From assembly GCA_027604505.1 (NCBI GenBank), contig JADIIX010000001.1, positions 310,001 to 374,000 of the forward strand: 64,000 nucleotides of DNA, given 5' to 3'. Within the stretch, counting starts at the first letter, position 1; each line of letters starts with the position of its first letter. Made by a program: the position numbers and the translations under genes. This DNA is from Gonapodya sp. JEL0774 (taxonomy: Eukaryota; Monoblepharomycota; Monoblepharidomycetes; Monoblepharidales; Gonapodyaceae). Shown here in pieces: positions 36,283-48,239 of the stretch. The notes beneath the pieces are model-generated. The model was not told the origin of the DNA, ran no database searches, and worked only from the letters and a program-made list of their open reading frames with translations.

Positions 36283-39200
36283 ATGTCATTGGCACGTCTC
36301 GCAATCGCGCGTGGCGTTTCTATAGCATCATTTGGAGCCGGGCTCTCGCCCCGCTATCACTTGACGTTCCTTCAGAGAAGCTACTCCTCGTTTGCACCTC
36401 CGAACCTCACCCCCCCCCCAATCTTCGTACCTAATAGAATGATTTCCCGTCCACTGTCGTCATCATCACCTATTCTCTTAAAACGGGATCGGGATGAACT
36501 TGAAGGTGGACATGATGTTGCCGTGTCTCCCGAAATTGAAACCGCCAAATCCGTGCCGGGAAGTCAAGGGGAAGACAATGAGCCGCCTTTCTCTGATTCT
36601 TCCACGTCGGGAGCTCAAGGAACACAAGTGCTCATGCAACACGCGGCACTTTGGTATTCTAATGTGGTACCAGTTCGATTGGGATGGTGGGATCTGAGGT
36701 ATCTGTTTGGTGAGTCAACAGAGAGATTATGATGCAATGCCTGCTTACAAAATGTGGGAACTGTGATTATGAGAAAGATGCGAAGATGGATCGATTTGGT
36801 CTGTTTGGTTTGCATGTTTCTGCCCCGTCCAAGAAACACTCTGCTCGGCGTTACGATTGTGCTCCCTGCCTTGGTGAACTATGTCGTTTTGGAATGTTAA
36901 GTTGTGATGGCATACGTGCTTGAGGTGGACGTCTGATCGCCACCCTTTCCCGTGAAAGTTTCCATCAAACCGACTGCCCTCGCCTCATACGCTGAATCCC
37001 ATCTGCTTCCTGCGAAGTTCCCTCAACCATTCCTTGTCCGCTCCGTTGTCGCCTCACCCAAGGAAGGTGGAATGGTACTCTATTATAGTTATGGTGGAGA
37101 CGTCAAGGAAGCCAGGGGTTTAGTAAGGAAGTGGGTCAAGGAGGCTCATGTGAGAAGATGGTATGAGTTTTGGCAAGAAGTTGGCGTTGTTGAGGTCAAG
37201 GTGAGTTTATTGGTGAAGAGAATGATGGGGTGCTTAATCCTTCCTTCCATCCCAGGGCCGACCTTTCGTGGAAGATATGACCAACCGATATCCTAATAAT
37301 TGTCTCCGCGTGGAGTTTCTCCGTGGGCCCGACTTGTCCGTAGAGCAGCTGTTTAATGAGTTTCGCCAATATGGAAAGATAGTAGACGTTCAGGGACCGT
37401 TTCCACCCCAGCTAGCCGGGAGCCCGAGGTGATGAACAAGGCGACGCAAATTGCTGTGCGTTCGCTAACGAGGACGTTTTCAGGTATGCTCTCGTCAAAT
37501 TCCGGAGCCTACGCGCGGCCACAGCGGCGAAAAACGGCTCCCACGGGCAGGAGCTGGCGGGCACCATGTTGGGCACGGGATATGAGCGGCGGCAGAAGGT
37601 CTGTGAGAAAAGGAGCTCTTGGAAGAGGCAAAGCTGATTTTACTGTGGGAAACATCACCCCGTCCAACGTTCTCAGGTTGTCTCAATCATACTCGAGTGG
37701 ATCAACAAGCACACTCGCAGCATTGTCCTCGCAATCACTGCTTTGGCGGCGTTTGTATCTTACGCACTGTTGGACCCTTTGCGGGAGTTTTTCATCTCCA
37801 ACAAGGTGTGATTGTTTTTGCTTTCCCGATACCCTCCCACCCATTGTCCTCTATGGGGACTTAAATCACACCGACACATTTCTTTCCGATAAGATCACGC
37901 ATCGTTACTCCTTGTCTCGGATTGTCCCCCTTTTCTCTCACGCAGATCACAATCTTTCAGCCCTCGATTCATCAGACTCCATGGACCTCGCAAAAGTGGC
38001 GGATCGCCTCCGTAACTCCTTGGAGGGACCGCCTGATACTTTTGTAGTCGTTACGGGCCCAGAAGGTAGCGGAAAGAGAGAAGTGATTCACGCGGTGGGT
38101 GAACAAACAAAGTGGGTTCGGGGATGGCACTTCACGGGATCCTTGTCACCACATTATTGAGTATCACGAATTCTGATCCACGCTATCCGTTGCGCTAGGT
38201 ACCGTCTCGTAATCGATGCCGAATCTCTTCTAACTCAATCAACTGATGAACGAGTGCTCGCGAACTTGTCCGCGCAAACTGGATATTGGCCGTATTTCTC
38301 TGGATTTGCCCGAGTAGCGGGGCTAGTAAGGAGTTCATTGTGTTTATCGACACCATGATTCAACCTCTGATGCCTGCCTCTGCTCAGGCTGACGCCGGTA
38401 TCACCGCCACGACTGGCCAAAAAGCGAATCTCTCTTCCACGCCTCATGAAGATGCCAAGTCAGTTCTTGAAAAGGTTGCTGCCGCCCTAGCCGCTGTTGT
38501 GGAAGAGCAGAGTCTTAAGTCCGGTGGGCTTGAGGGCAAACATCAAGGAGTGCATGTGCCGAAAACTCCGAGTCGCCAGGCTCCAGCAAAGCAAGGTTCC
38601 AAGGTCGTCAGTCGAGACAGAAATGAAGAGGATGAATCTGAAATCCCAGAAAACACGATTGATTATCCGGTGGTGATAATTACCGGTTTCCTTAAGAACA
38701 CGCATGGGAGAGCGCAAAAAAACGCTTGGATGGCAGAATTACTGGCGGACTGGAGTGCTAGATTGGTCCAAAATGATCTTGCACATGTGGTGTTTGAGAC
38801 AGGCAATGCAGGCGCCATAAAGATGCTCGGAAAATGTGCGTTTTGCTTTGTCCACGGTTTCGGTCTCGTTTCTTACTGCTTGGCGAACTTGAAGTCCTCC
38901 CGTCCCGACCTTTTGAGCACATCACCCTCACCGATGCTGCTGTTGATCGCGCGACCAGCTTTGTACAAGCTCGATTGTCAGGCGAGGAAGACCTCATCAA
39001 CAAGCGAGGTGACAACTTATCTCAAGAGACACTTGCCCAGTACCTTGTTGGTCTCGGTGGTAGAATGACTGATCTGAACTTGTGGGTACAGAAAGTCAAG
39101 GCTGGCCTTTCGTTTAAGGGTTAGTGTGGCTGCAACTGTCGGGGATGCGAAAGAATCGCTCGAAGACCCATCGTGACTCATATTGGTTTGATCGCTGTCG

Positions 39201-40034
39201 TACCAGACGCCTTTGACGAACTCGTGTCCAAGTCTATTTCTGAGATTCGCAAATCCGGCTTTGGTGACAACCCCTCTGAGCGAGCTAAGCTACCGTGGAG
39301 CCAGGAGCAGTTTTGGCAGATTGTTGTTGCTCTAACTGATAAAGAGGAGGTCAGAGACAGCCATCTATCGGGTGTCTCATTTTGATGTTCCCTGACATCT
39401 TGCTGATCTCTGGCAGGTATCTTTTGATGCTTTGAAGTACGGGCTCGTGTTCCGTGGAGATGAGTCTCCATTGCTCGCCATGGAAGAAGAAGAGCTAATT
39501 TCCATCTCTCTTCAAAATGGTCAGTACATTCCTGCGATCCAATAGGCGGGCTTGCCAGTCCTTTCCCACTTGACAATTATTTTGCTTTTGTTAGGTCGTC
39601 CATATGCAGTTCGTGCTGCCCGACCAGTTTACCGGACTGCCTTCAAGCATATTGTCGACACAGGTTCGTGCGTCCAAAAATTCAACCCAAGCATGTTAAA
39701 CTGGAGCGTCATGCTTCTAGATGTCCGCTACACTGCCGCGATGAACTCGCAAGTCTCCAAATTTGTAATCGGGAAGGAGTCGGACAAAATCCGCGTCCTC
39801 GAAATGGAGCTTTCACAACTTGCTGGTATCCTTGGCGACACTGTGGGCATGAAGGCGTCTCTATCCCGTGAAGCCCGCCAGGCCCTCGAACAACGAGTCA
39901 ATTTCCTGGCAAGCGAGATTGCGAGCTCGACCGCCAAAATTGCTACCTTTTCCGTGACTGACAAGTTGTGGAAGAAAAAAATGTTAGATAGCATCAAAGA
40001 AGATAAAGAGTATTCCGAATCAATCTGGACATAG
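36283..40034 (+). CDS. YME2: YME2-like mitochondrial inner-membrane protein (RNA12/AAA-like)
   Basis: The start at 36283 (MSLARLAIARGVSIASFGAG) looks like a mitochondrial presequence. Features follow in order: LWYSNVVPVRLGWWDLRYLF, then FPQPFLVRSVVASPKEGG. An RNA-recognition-like segment follows (NNCLRVEFLRGPDLSVEQLF, YGKIVDVQGPF, YALVKFRSLRAATAAKNGS). A transmembrane helix follows (SIVLAITALAAFVSYALLD). The C-terminal ATPase-like domain has P-loop VVVTGPEGSGKREVIHAVGE, then DLAHVVFETGNAGAIKMLGK, ALPSRPFEHITLTDAAV and LGGRMTDLNLWVQKVKAG. It ends in a coiled coil (SREARQALEQRVNFLASEI); stop TAG at 40032-40034. In yeast YME2 affects mitochondrial DNA escape and nucleoid structure. About ten introns; the first, about 36710-36958, is unusually long and may hide an exon. 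Confidence 0.85.
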
Positions 40035-40170
40035 ATGTTTTGCTCTGTAGTTGTGGAATTATTTTCTAGCATAATACACGTGAGCCAAAAAGACCTAACT
40101 ATTGTTGGCGTTTCCAATGATTAAGAGGAATTAATACTAAGAGTCGTCGCCGCCAATCGGAAACTTGCCA

Positions 40171-40210
40171 AACACCAAACACGGTTTCTAAACACCAAAC
40201 ACGGTTTCAA
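40171..40210 (+). repeat. 20-base perfect tandem duplication in 3' intergenic space
   Basis: A 20-base unit (AACACCAAACACGGTTTCTA type) occurs twice head to tail, differing only at one of the last bases. It lies between the converging ends of YME2 and the coiled-coil gene. Confidence 0.8.
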
Positions 40211-40299
40211 CGTGATAGTCATCCTTCGTACGTGTTGTACACATTGTCTACTGATGTTCATTCGACATACCAGGAGAATGTCCGGTCTAGAAGTTCAGA

Positions 40300-43200
40300 T
40301 CACTGAGCGCCCCCCATCCCCGCATCAAACTCAAACAGACAGCTTCCATCCACCCTTCCGTCCTTCACCACTGCCCTGTCAAGTGAGGCATCCGCTCGTT
40401 CCGTATCCATCGGTTGCGGAAGATCGCAGTCGCCATCTTGCACCATCGCCACGGCAGAGTCCACCTGGTGAAGCATCAATCTCGTGTCAGCACCGTTGAC
40501 GCTCGAATGTCCCGCAGTGTCTTTTCCTGTGCGAGTCACGTCCAGATCTAACTTTCCATCCAAATCCATTTCACTTCCTGCCATGGACATCTCCGTAGCA
40601 TTCAGGTCACCGCGGACGGAAGTGGCCAGCTCCGATACACTCTCTGGAACGAAATCGTTTTCTTTCGCTGCTTCCCTGATTCTGTCGCATTCCCTGAAGC
40701 GCGCATCCTTTTCATCGGCCCATTCCCTGTTGCGCACCTCTCTTTCAGATTTCAACTTCGCTACCTCCTCAGCCATTCTATCCAGCATTCCATTCACCAC
40801 CTCGACTTGGCCGTCAACAATGGCAACTTCCTCCATCTCCGCCCGCTCAAGACTAGACATATCGGCGTTTGCACTCTCCAATAATGAGACTAATTCATGG
40901 ACTCTGTTCTCAGATTCTTTCATTTCCCTGGACCAATATGATTCTGTCTTTGCGGCCCTTTCCAACTCAGCCGCTGCGATCGCTCCGTTCATTTCGAGTT
41001 CCCCGATCTCCTCCACCCCGTCTGCTCCTGCTTTCTCAAATGCGGCCCTCCAAATGACCGCAACTTCCCTGGCCGACTTCAGCTCCTTCTCAACATTCGT
41101 GAGCCTCTCACGTGCTGATTCAAGATCTTTCTTGTGCCGCTCTGCAGCATCAAACGCTTCTCGCGCCTTAGTGGCCTTCTCGGAGAGCGCAAGCCGGTGT
41201 TTGGATTCCACACGAATCGAGATCCGAACCCGGCCAATGAGTTCATCCAGAAGTTTGTGTGCGTTGGTGGGAGGCAGAGGTGGTAGACGGGAAACTCCGC
41301 TGGTGGACTGCCAGTAAATGATTCGCAGAACGAGAGTTAATCAAAACCCAATGCTCCAAAGTTCAGTCTCGCCAGCAACACATTCTACCAACCTCTCTCT
41401 CTCCTTCTTTTCCCCTTTCCTTTCTTCCGGTGCCCCCCGTCCCACTTGAATGTTGAGTCTTTCTCTGGGGCGGGATCTGCCCTTGGAACGATCCTAAATG
41501 AGACTGCGACCTCCGCACTAGAAAAGAATCATCATCCGTGTCATCGCTCTATGTTCAGCAAAAGTAATAATCGTAAGGCAGGGAAATGTCAGTGAACACC
41601 CAATCGATAATGCACATAGCTCGGCGACATCAAAGTCCGCTCCATTACTTACCCTCCCGCCAGCTCTTTTCCCGCCGTACGGTGAGTCCCTTCCCGTGTG
41701 CTCTTCAGATTTACTCTATGAATTGAGCGGGCATACAACAGGGAGGTTCACATCAAAAGGTTCCCGGGATGCTTGTGAGCTTGTCGTCACTGTCCGCCTC
41801 AACACTAGCACGTCAACTCACCCCACTTCCACCTCCAACACGCGCTTTCTTCCTACTTCCATTTTCTTTTGTAACGCTCGCGACAACGCCAGCATTGTCA
41901 GTATTGCCATATCCAGCACCCCATCCCGAAAATACACTCTCCGCCATCTTTCTCTCATGGATTGTGTGTGACAGTTGAACTCCTTGCATGTCCTCGCCTT
42001 TTCCAGTCTGCTCCATAACCTCCTCGTAAACGCTCTTCCTTCTCACACCAACACCCCCCGCCGATACGATCGATCCGCGTCGTCTATGCACGCCGAGTGA
42101 TACAGCGACGACTGTGTCCGAATCCAAGTCGGGTCGTTGGGTGGGACTGGGTAAGTCGCCAGGAATGTACGACCCGAATCCAGAGGCGGAGTACATAGAT
42201 CCCGATGCTGATGCTGTAGCGGATGAAGGAGAGTTTGGCGTAGATGTATCGATACGAGCGGGAGCACGGCGAGCACGAGGCATGGATGTGCGGGGCGGGA
42301 GGGAAGAGGATGCAGAGGAAGACGTGGAAGAGAAGGCTACGTTGAACGTCAAGTTTCCCTTGTGGCCACCGCTGCTACCACCTCCACCTGTCGCTGCGCG
42401 TTTGACTGTAGTAGATTCTGTGGCAACGCGATTCAAACGCACGTAGTCTCGTTCAAAGAAGAAGACACGGGTGCCGTCAGCACGCCGCGTTCCAACCGGG
42501 TACGAAGGATTGGAAGAAAGCTGTTTTTCGATAAGCTGTCGTTGTGGTGTGGTGTTTGCATACTTCACAAGGAATTGGAGGAGCGAAGGGTGCTGGTTGG
42601 GAGTGGTCTTGCAGGCAGCTGCGGAAAACCGGTTAGAAGAAATTAGAGATCAGTGGAAGCATGACGGAACTTAGTGATAGCCGTATATATTCGCCATGGG
42701 GAAGCTCATATGCACCCCGTTCCCCTTGTTGATGTACACTCTCGACGGCGACTCTACAAACAACTCACCGACCAATTCCGCGATCCCGAAATGCCTTCCT
42801 TCATTCCTCTCCAAGAAATCCTTCACAAACGTGAGCCATAGACCTTTGACATCGCTGTGCGAAGTAACTGGGGCGTGCACCAGGGGAGCAGGCAAAGGGA
42901 GATGTGGGGCACTGGAGGAGATAGAAAGTGTAGGTGCGCGGCGATCAAGCGGGGAAGGGGATGTTGCTTGAGCTGCATTTATGTCAGAAGTTATAGATGT
43001 GCTTTCCTGGAAGGTTAGTTCGTTGTTTGCGATTTGCGAGGCCTCTGGGGCTGGGAGTTCTGGGAGGTTGCCAAGTTGAGGGGACCGCGAGGAAGGAGGC
43101 GGTGAGAGAAGAAAGTGCACAGGGGATGGCTGATGATGCTTGTGGTGACCATGATTTGCCTGAGGCTGGTGCCGCTGGTGAAGTTCTTGATGGTTATGGT

Positions 43201-43759
43201 TATGTGGAGTGGGATGGTGATGATGTTGCGGAGCGAAAGCAGGCGAATAGGAAAACCCGAGCGGGATTGAATCTGAGGTTGGTGGTATGGCAGTCAGCAT
43301 AACCGACTTGGTGCCGTGGTACGCGCGGTTCTGAATGTTGAGGTGATTGCTAAGGAGAAAGTTCGAGTGGTCCAAGATGGAGCTGTTGTTGCTAGGTAAT
43401 AGCGGGGACTGGGCGGATGCGAAGTCATCGTTAAGCGGTAGAGATGAGGAGCTGGAAGCACCAGACCGGGAAGGAGACGGCGGGGAGAGCGATTCTGGGT
43501 TGCTGGTGGAAGAGGACGAGCCGCCAGATATGTGGCGGCGTGACGAGTGGTGCGGCAACGAGGCAGAAGACGACTCTTGCTCTTGGTCCATATCAAACAT
43601 GGGTGTAGGAGAGTGTGAGCGCTTGGCGAAAGCGTGGGCAGAGGTCACGCCAGCAAAGGCTGATGCAAGGAGATGTGGTGGCGGAGAAGGCGCGTATGCC
43701 GGAGGCAAGGCGACCTGAGACAGTGCAGAAGATGTCATTGGGCGGAATGATGCAGTCAT
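40300..43759 (-). CDS. Large low-complexity and coiled-coil protein of unknown function
   Basis: Three exons fit in phase: 43759-42769, 42618-41822 and about 41307-40300, giving about 931 residues. The first part is S/P-rich with a histidine-rich stretch (HHHHPTPHNHNHQELHQRH). A conserved-looking region spans the first intron: GLWLTFVKDFLERNEGRHFG then CKTTPNQHPSLLQFLVKYA, then TRRADGTRVFFFERDYVRLN. The last exon encodes RLPPLPPTNAHKLLDELIGR and a long coiled coil (LESARERLTNVEKELKSARE). The second intron would be about 515 bases, long for this locus, so this could instead be two genes, with the second starting in an unseen exon between 41307 and 41822. No known domain was recognised. The LDELIGR region resembles the gene at 26163-27880. 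Confidence 0.55.
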
Positions 43760-44562
43760 TGATGCGCTGGACTGCTCAATTCATGTGATGTTACAGAAGC
43801 CGATGAGCGAGTGGTTGACGCGCGACAGCAGAACCACATGATGGTATAAAATGAGTGAGAGCAAATAAAATGTTGTTTCGACGGTCGTTGAGATGGTTGA
43901 AATAACAGTTTTGGTGAGTGATGGGTTGGCAGTTTGTCCATGGCAAGTCGGTAGGTGATGACATAGGAGTGCGCCGGTTGACGCGACGGCGACGAAGAGC
44001 GACAACAAGAATAGATGGTCGAGCACGGTGAGTGAAGCTGAAGGTGCTTGAGGGCTGCAAAGTATTGCCCTATGCGACTACCATCTCATCCATGTCCCCA
44101 CTTCTGGCGCAGTCCAACTCTAGAAGTGCTTGCGTCCGCCCCGGGTAGACTCCCTTCCGACTCTCCATCTACATTCGTTTCCATCCCAATCGTGCCCCAA
44201 TCATCGCAATGAACTCACCGAAAACACGTCGCCGCAGGCTCGCGATCCAACTGTGTGATTTCGCCTTCCCGACCAAGGAAACTCGCCAGACAATCTTTCG
44301 TTGCGCACTTCTTCACTCTCTGTCCCTCTGTTGATGGTGTCACTTCGCTCGATTCTTGAACTGTGATGTCGCGTTTTTGTGTGAAGAATTCGGCGTCTCA
44401 GGTATGTAAGGGGTGGTTGGTCTGTGCCACTCCTGCCATTTATGCAACGGAAACTCTCCGCGAATCTTGCATTCTTGAAACAGATTGTACAAGCTTAATC
44501 GCCACCTCACGAGCTGTACATTCTATTGAAATTCGCCTTGTCATCCCTTAGAACGAAGAGCA
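43760..44562. promoter_or_regulatory. Divergent intergenic region, coiled-coil gene / FAHD1-like gene
   Basis: About 800 bases between diverging starts. Only short frames without similarity were found. No RNA gene was recognised. Confidence 0.35.
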
Positions 44563-45687
44563 ATGGCCCAGTTCTTCAATCGTGCTCGGAAAATTGTTGC
44601 CATCGGCAGGAACTATGCGTGGGTCATTGCTCTAATCCCATCTACTGATGATGATGGTGTATGTCTCTTATTGTACCTTCTATCCTCTGATTGCGATGGT
44701 CACTGAATGAAACAATGTGGTCCTTACTCCGAAAACCATGCTGAATGAACTTCCCTTCCCCCTCACACACACCCAATTTACTATGCATGCAAACAGTGAA
44801 CACGCCAAGGAGTTTGGCAACGCCGTTCCAGCGGAGCCTTTTTTCTTCCTCAAACCTCCTTCATCGATGGTTGCCAGCCCAGGACAGGTGGAGATTCCCA
44901 AGGACGTGGAAGTCCATCACGAAGGTATGTAACAAAGGCCTGTCCACGTCACGTTTCTCTGATTTCTAATCGATGGCTTTTCTTCATCAACCACGAAGTT
45001 GAACTCGCTGTTGTTATTGGAAGTGCAGGTCGGGATATTCCAGCCTCTCGTGCACTCGACCACGTCGCTGGTTATGCTTTGGCCTTTGATATGACCGCAA
45101 GGAATGTTCAAGACGTCGCAAAACGTGACAGGCTACCGTGGTCGAAAGCAAAGGGCTTCGACACATTCGCACCGATTGGGTGGGTAGTCATTATTTCACA
45201 CACCATACCGCAGTAAACGACACTCTCTTAACCGTTGTGCTTCATTTCCAGGAAGTTTATTCCGAAAGAACAAATCCCTGATGTGAGCTTGAGCTTCTAT
45301 TCGCTTATATTGACAACCCAATCGCTGTGTTATACCCCCTTAATGATATCCCATTTCCACCACTACCCCTCTGTATCTCTCTTCTCTCTTCAGCCCTCGG
45401 CCCTCCGCCTATGGTGCACTGTTGACAGCCATATCCGCCAAAGTGGTCCCACTTCTGACATGATTCACAACGTCCCCTCCCTCATCGCGTTTGCTTCGTC
45501 AATTGTCACCCTTCAGCCAGACGATGTGATTCTAACTGGTACGCCGAGCGGGGTAGCTGCGGTGCAGCCAGGACAGATCTTGAAAGGGGGTTTGGAGATA
45601 AGTGATGGGAAGGGAGGTTGGAAGATACTAGATGAGATTGAATTCGAATGTGTAAAACGACCAGGTGATGGAAAATTCAGCTGGTGA
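44563..45687 (+). CDS. FAHD1-like acylpyruvase / oxaloacetate decarboxylase
   Basis: Starts MAQFFNRARKIVAIGRNYA and continues, across an intron, with EHAKEFGN. Family signatures: PAEPFFFLKPPSSMV, VHHEVELAVVIG (the metal-binding E-x-E segment), AGYALAFDMTARNVQ, LPWSKAKGFDTFAPIG, and MIHNVPSLIAFASSIVTLQP then DDVILTGTPSGVAAVQPG, which complete the fumarylacetoacetate hydrolase fold. Mammalian FAHD1 is mitochondrial and cleaves acylpyruvates or decarboxylates oxaloacetate with Mg. There is no strong presequence at this start. About five introns; stop TGA at 45685-45687. All core motifs look intact. Confidence 0.88.
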
Positions 45688-45867
45688 TGGATAGATTCAC
45701 AGCAATTTAAAAATTATTGAGATGACTCAGAAACTTACTTCCTGCGGCTGAAATGTGTCGTCATGATGTTGTTGTGCGTCCTGCCCCACCCACAATCCAA
45801 AAATTCACGTTTGCAATCGGCTAATCGCCCCTACAATTTCATCTCACGACTGAACTTTTCTTACCGT

Positions 45868-47625
45868 ATGACCGACCCATCCGGGCCACACCACCCTCTC
45901 TCTCGCATTCCTCTCCCCGACCTCTCAGGTGTCATTCTCTCCGTACCACAACCTCATACCCTGCTCGTAACTCTAAACAGACCCGGCCGACGGAATGCAA
46001 TCGATAGGTTCGGATTTTTCGCGTGCTTTTTACTTAAGTTTGAGTTGGGGAGAATAGTTACAATTGCAATGATCTCATGCTAATTGGCGTGGCCCTTTCC
46101 CCCCACGCTCAGAATCACAAAGTGAGAATCAATAACGTCACTTCGATTAAAACATTGAGAAGAAAACTGATGGCGAATCATTGTTTCTGTGGGATCAGCG
46201 CGAGTTTACACGAGACATGGTAATAGAGACGTCCGGGCGCCTTCTTTCTCACGGATCGTATACATTTCCATCTCAATTACCCTGATCTGCACGTTAGGAA
46301 CTTATACAAATCACACCCTGACCTGTGAGAATGAATTTTTGACACTTTCCACGCAAATTGGGCTCCACCTCACGGGAGTCTTCCCGTACCTGGTGCTGCA
46401 TACTCACGGGCGCAGGGACATCCTTCTGTGCTGGTCTAGACCTTATCAATGCTGCGGAAACGCGATCAGGGGGGATGCGGCAGAGATGCTGTTTGGAGGT
46501 TCGTTTATTTTCTGTTTAAATATTGTGTAATATGCTTAGGATACAGTATTGAATTGGTGTAAGGATTTGGAGGTCTGACTTCTAGGAAGACCCTAAACAA
46601 GCCCATTATTGCTGCTATCAACGGACTAGCAGCGGGAGGGGGGTGAGATTGTCGATTGAGTCTCCAGAGTGACCACCGATATTGCCTTGTCTTGTCTTTT
46701 ACGCATGCATGACGTATTCTCATTGATCGACGTAGCTTCGAACTTCTTCTTGTGTGTGACATTGTGGTGGCTTCAACGAAGGCCACATTTGCCTTACCGG
46801 AAGTGTAGCGGGGATTGAATGCTCTCAGAGGTATTGTGGTATGGTTTCTCGATTAAGTCCGGTGGATCTCACATGGCACTATACTATGTATGCGGGTACA
46901 TAAATCAGGTGGAGCGGCAAATTTGGGACGATTGATCGGGTGGGTGTGACGTTCATCCAGCGTTGGGAGGTAACCTTCTGATCCCGCGTTTCCCTCGCGA
47001 CACTACCAGCTACCAAAACTCCATGCTCATAATGCTTACTGGTAGAACTTTTTCCGCTGAACAGATCAAGGATCTAGGCCTCGTGCAATTCGTTGTGGAA
47101 CATGAAGTATGGGGAGCGGTGTCAGTCCGTTCAACACATAAATTTACAACGAGTCACATCGGTAGTTAGTTCTCAGGTCTGCACTCTCTATCGCCCAAGA
47201 AATAACCGGCAACTCTCCCGACGCAATCATATGCACCAAATCACAAGCGGGCCTAGAGGTCGGGTGGCCGGAGGCGAACATGACAGCGCTGGTGCTTCCG
47301 GAAGTGAGTGTTAGGAGCCAACATTTCATAGTTTATGTGTTCTGGATTGCCAAGTGTGGTTGTGTTGGAATCTTTGCAGGCTGCAGCAATGTTCATCAAT
47401 GCCAACTACAGTGAAGGCCCTCGGGCATTCAAGGAAAAGCGTTCCCCCCGCTGGGTGCCTCCAATGAGCGTACGATCTTTGAGGGTTCGCTTGACCGTGG
47501 CGGCACTGTGGGTTATGAAGTGGTGGTGGTTTACGACGAAAGGGCGTCAGTTCAAGAGTGTCCTGCCGAGCTTACTGGGAATGGCCATGGGATTTGTTAT
47601 CATAAAAGGATTTGCATTGTGGTGA
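45868..47625 (+). pseudogene. Enoyl-CoA hydratase/isomerase-like gene with in-frame stop
   Basis: Exons starting at 45868 (MTDPSGPHHPLSRIPLPDLS) encode a crotonase-fold protein: LLVTLNRPGRRNAID, LTGAGTSFCAGLDLI (oxyanion-hole loop), KPIIAAINGLAAGGG, FELLLVCDIVVASTKATFAL, LTGRTFSAEQIKDLGLVQFV and ALSIAQEITGNSPDAIICTK, ending FKEKRSPRW. At 46807-46809 a TAG interrupts the conserved LPEV-[K]-RGL segment, exactly where family members have Lys, so a single base change from AAG would explain it. All other parts read normally, so this is either a recent nonsense allele, a sequencing error or a recoded site. The 3' end beyond PRW is uncertain. If functional it would hydrate enoyl-CoA or isomerise it in lipid breakdown. 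Confidence 0.65.
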
Positions 47626-48239
47626 CGGTGTCTTGAAGGTAGTCTTGAGCGTCGTTGCAGCAAGTCACCGTGGAGACTGAAGTTTGCACCGGGTTGGCGG
47701 CCAATGGGGCGGCAGAGAAGAAGCGGATGAATCATCGGAATGGCATACAAAACAACATATTCTCTTGATCAAGAATACCAGTATTCTGCAGAGACGATTG
47801 TTATGAGTGAAGAGTCAGTGCTTTGTAGTAGTGGATAGACCAAATCGCTGGTCCACGTAAAACTGCATGCTGCGGCGGACAATGAGGAAAGGAATCGGAA
47901 AGTAGAGGGTAAATATTGAGGAAATCACGCACAAACCGTGATTGCCGGATCCAGATTACTCGGGCTTGTGTTAATAGGCCAACAATATCTTCGGTGTCGG
48001 CGAGACAATCGATAGTTCATTCGCGGTTCTTTCATTGTGTACCCTCATTGTAAGCTTCGTCACCGGAAACGTCGACGAAATTGCTAGTTGATTCATCAGA
48101 GCTGAAAATGTTAGCAGCAGCGATCACCTCGCAGAATGGAAGGAAGGTGCGCTGTGGCAATTAGGATCCTTTATATTGCGTGATCAGTTTGGCCGTCGAA
48201 CGACAAACTCGATTATCCTTTCCCCACGCATTTTCACCA
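47626..48239. other. Intergenic region upstream of the cysteine synthase gene
   Basis: About 610 bases between two plus-strand genes. No open frame of interest or RNA gene was recognised; it must contain the next gene's promoter. Confidence 0.35.

Noticed and set aside
40484-41317. Plus-strand serine-rich open frame of 277 codons
   Set aside because: It is the mirror of the coiled-coil exon on the minus strand; serine richness arises from complementing Glu/Arg-rich codons.
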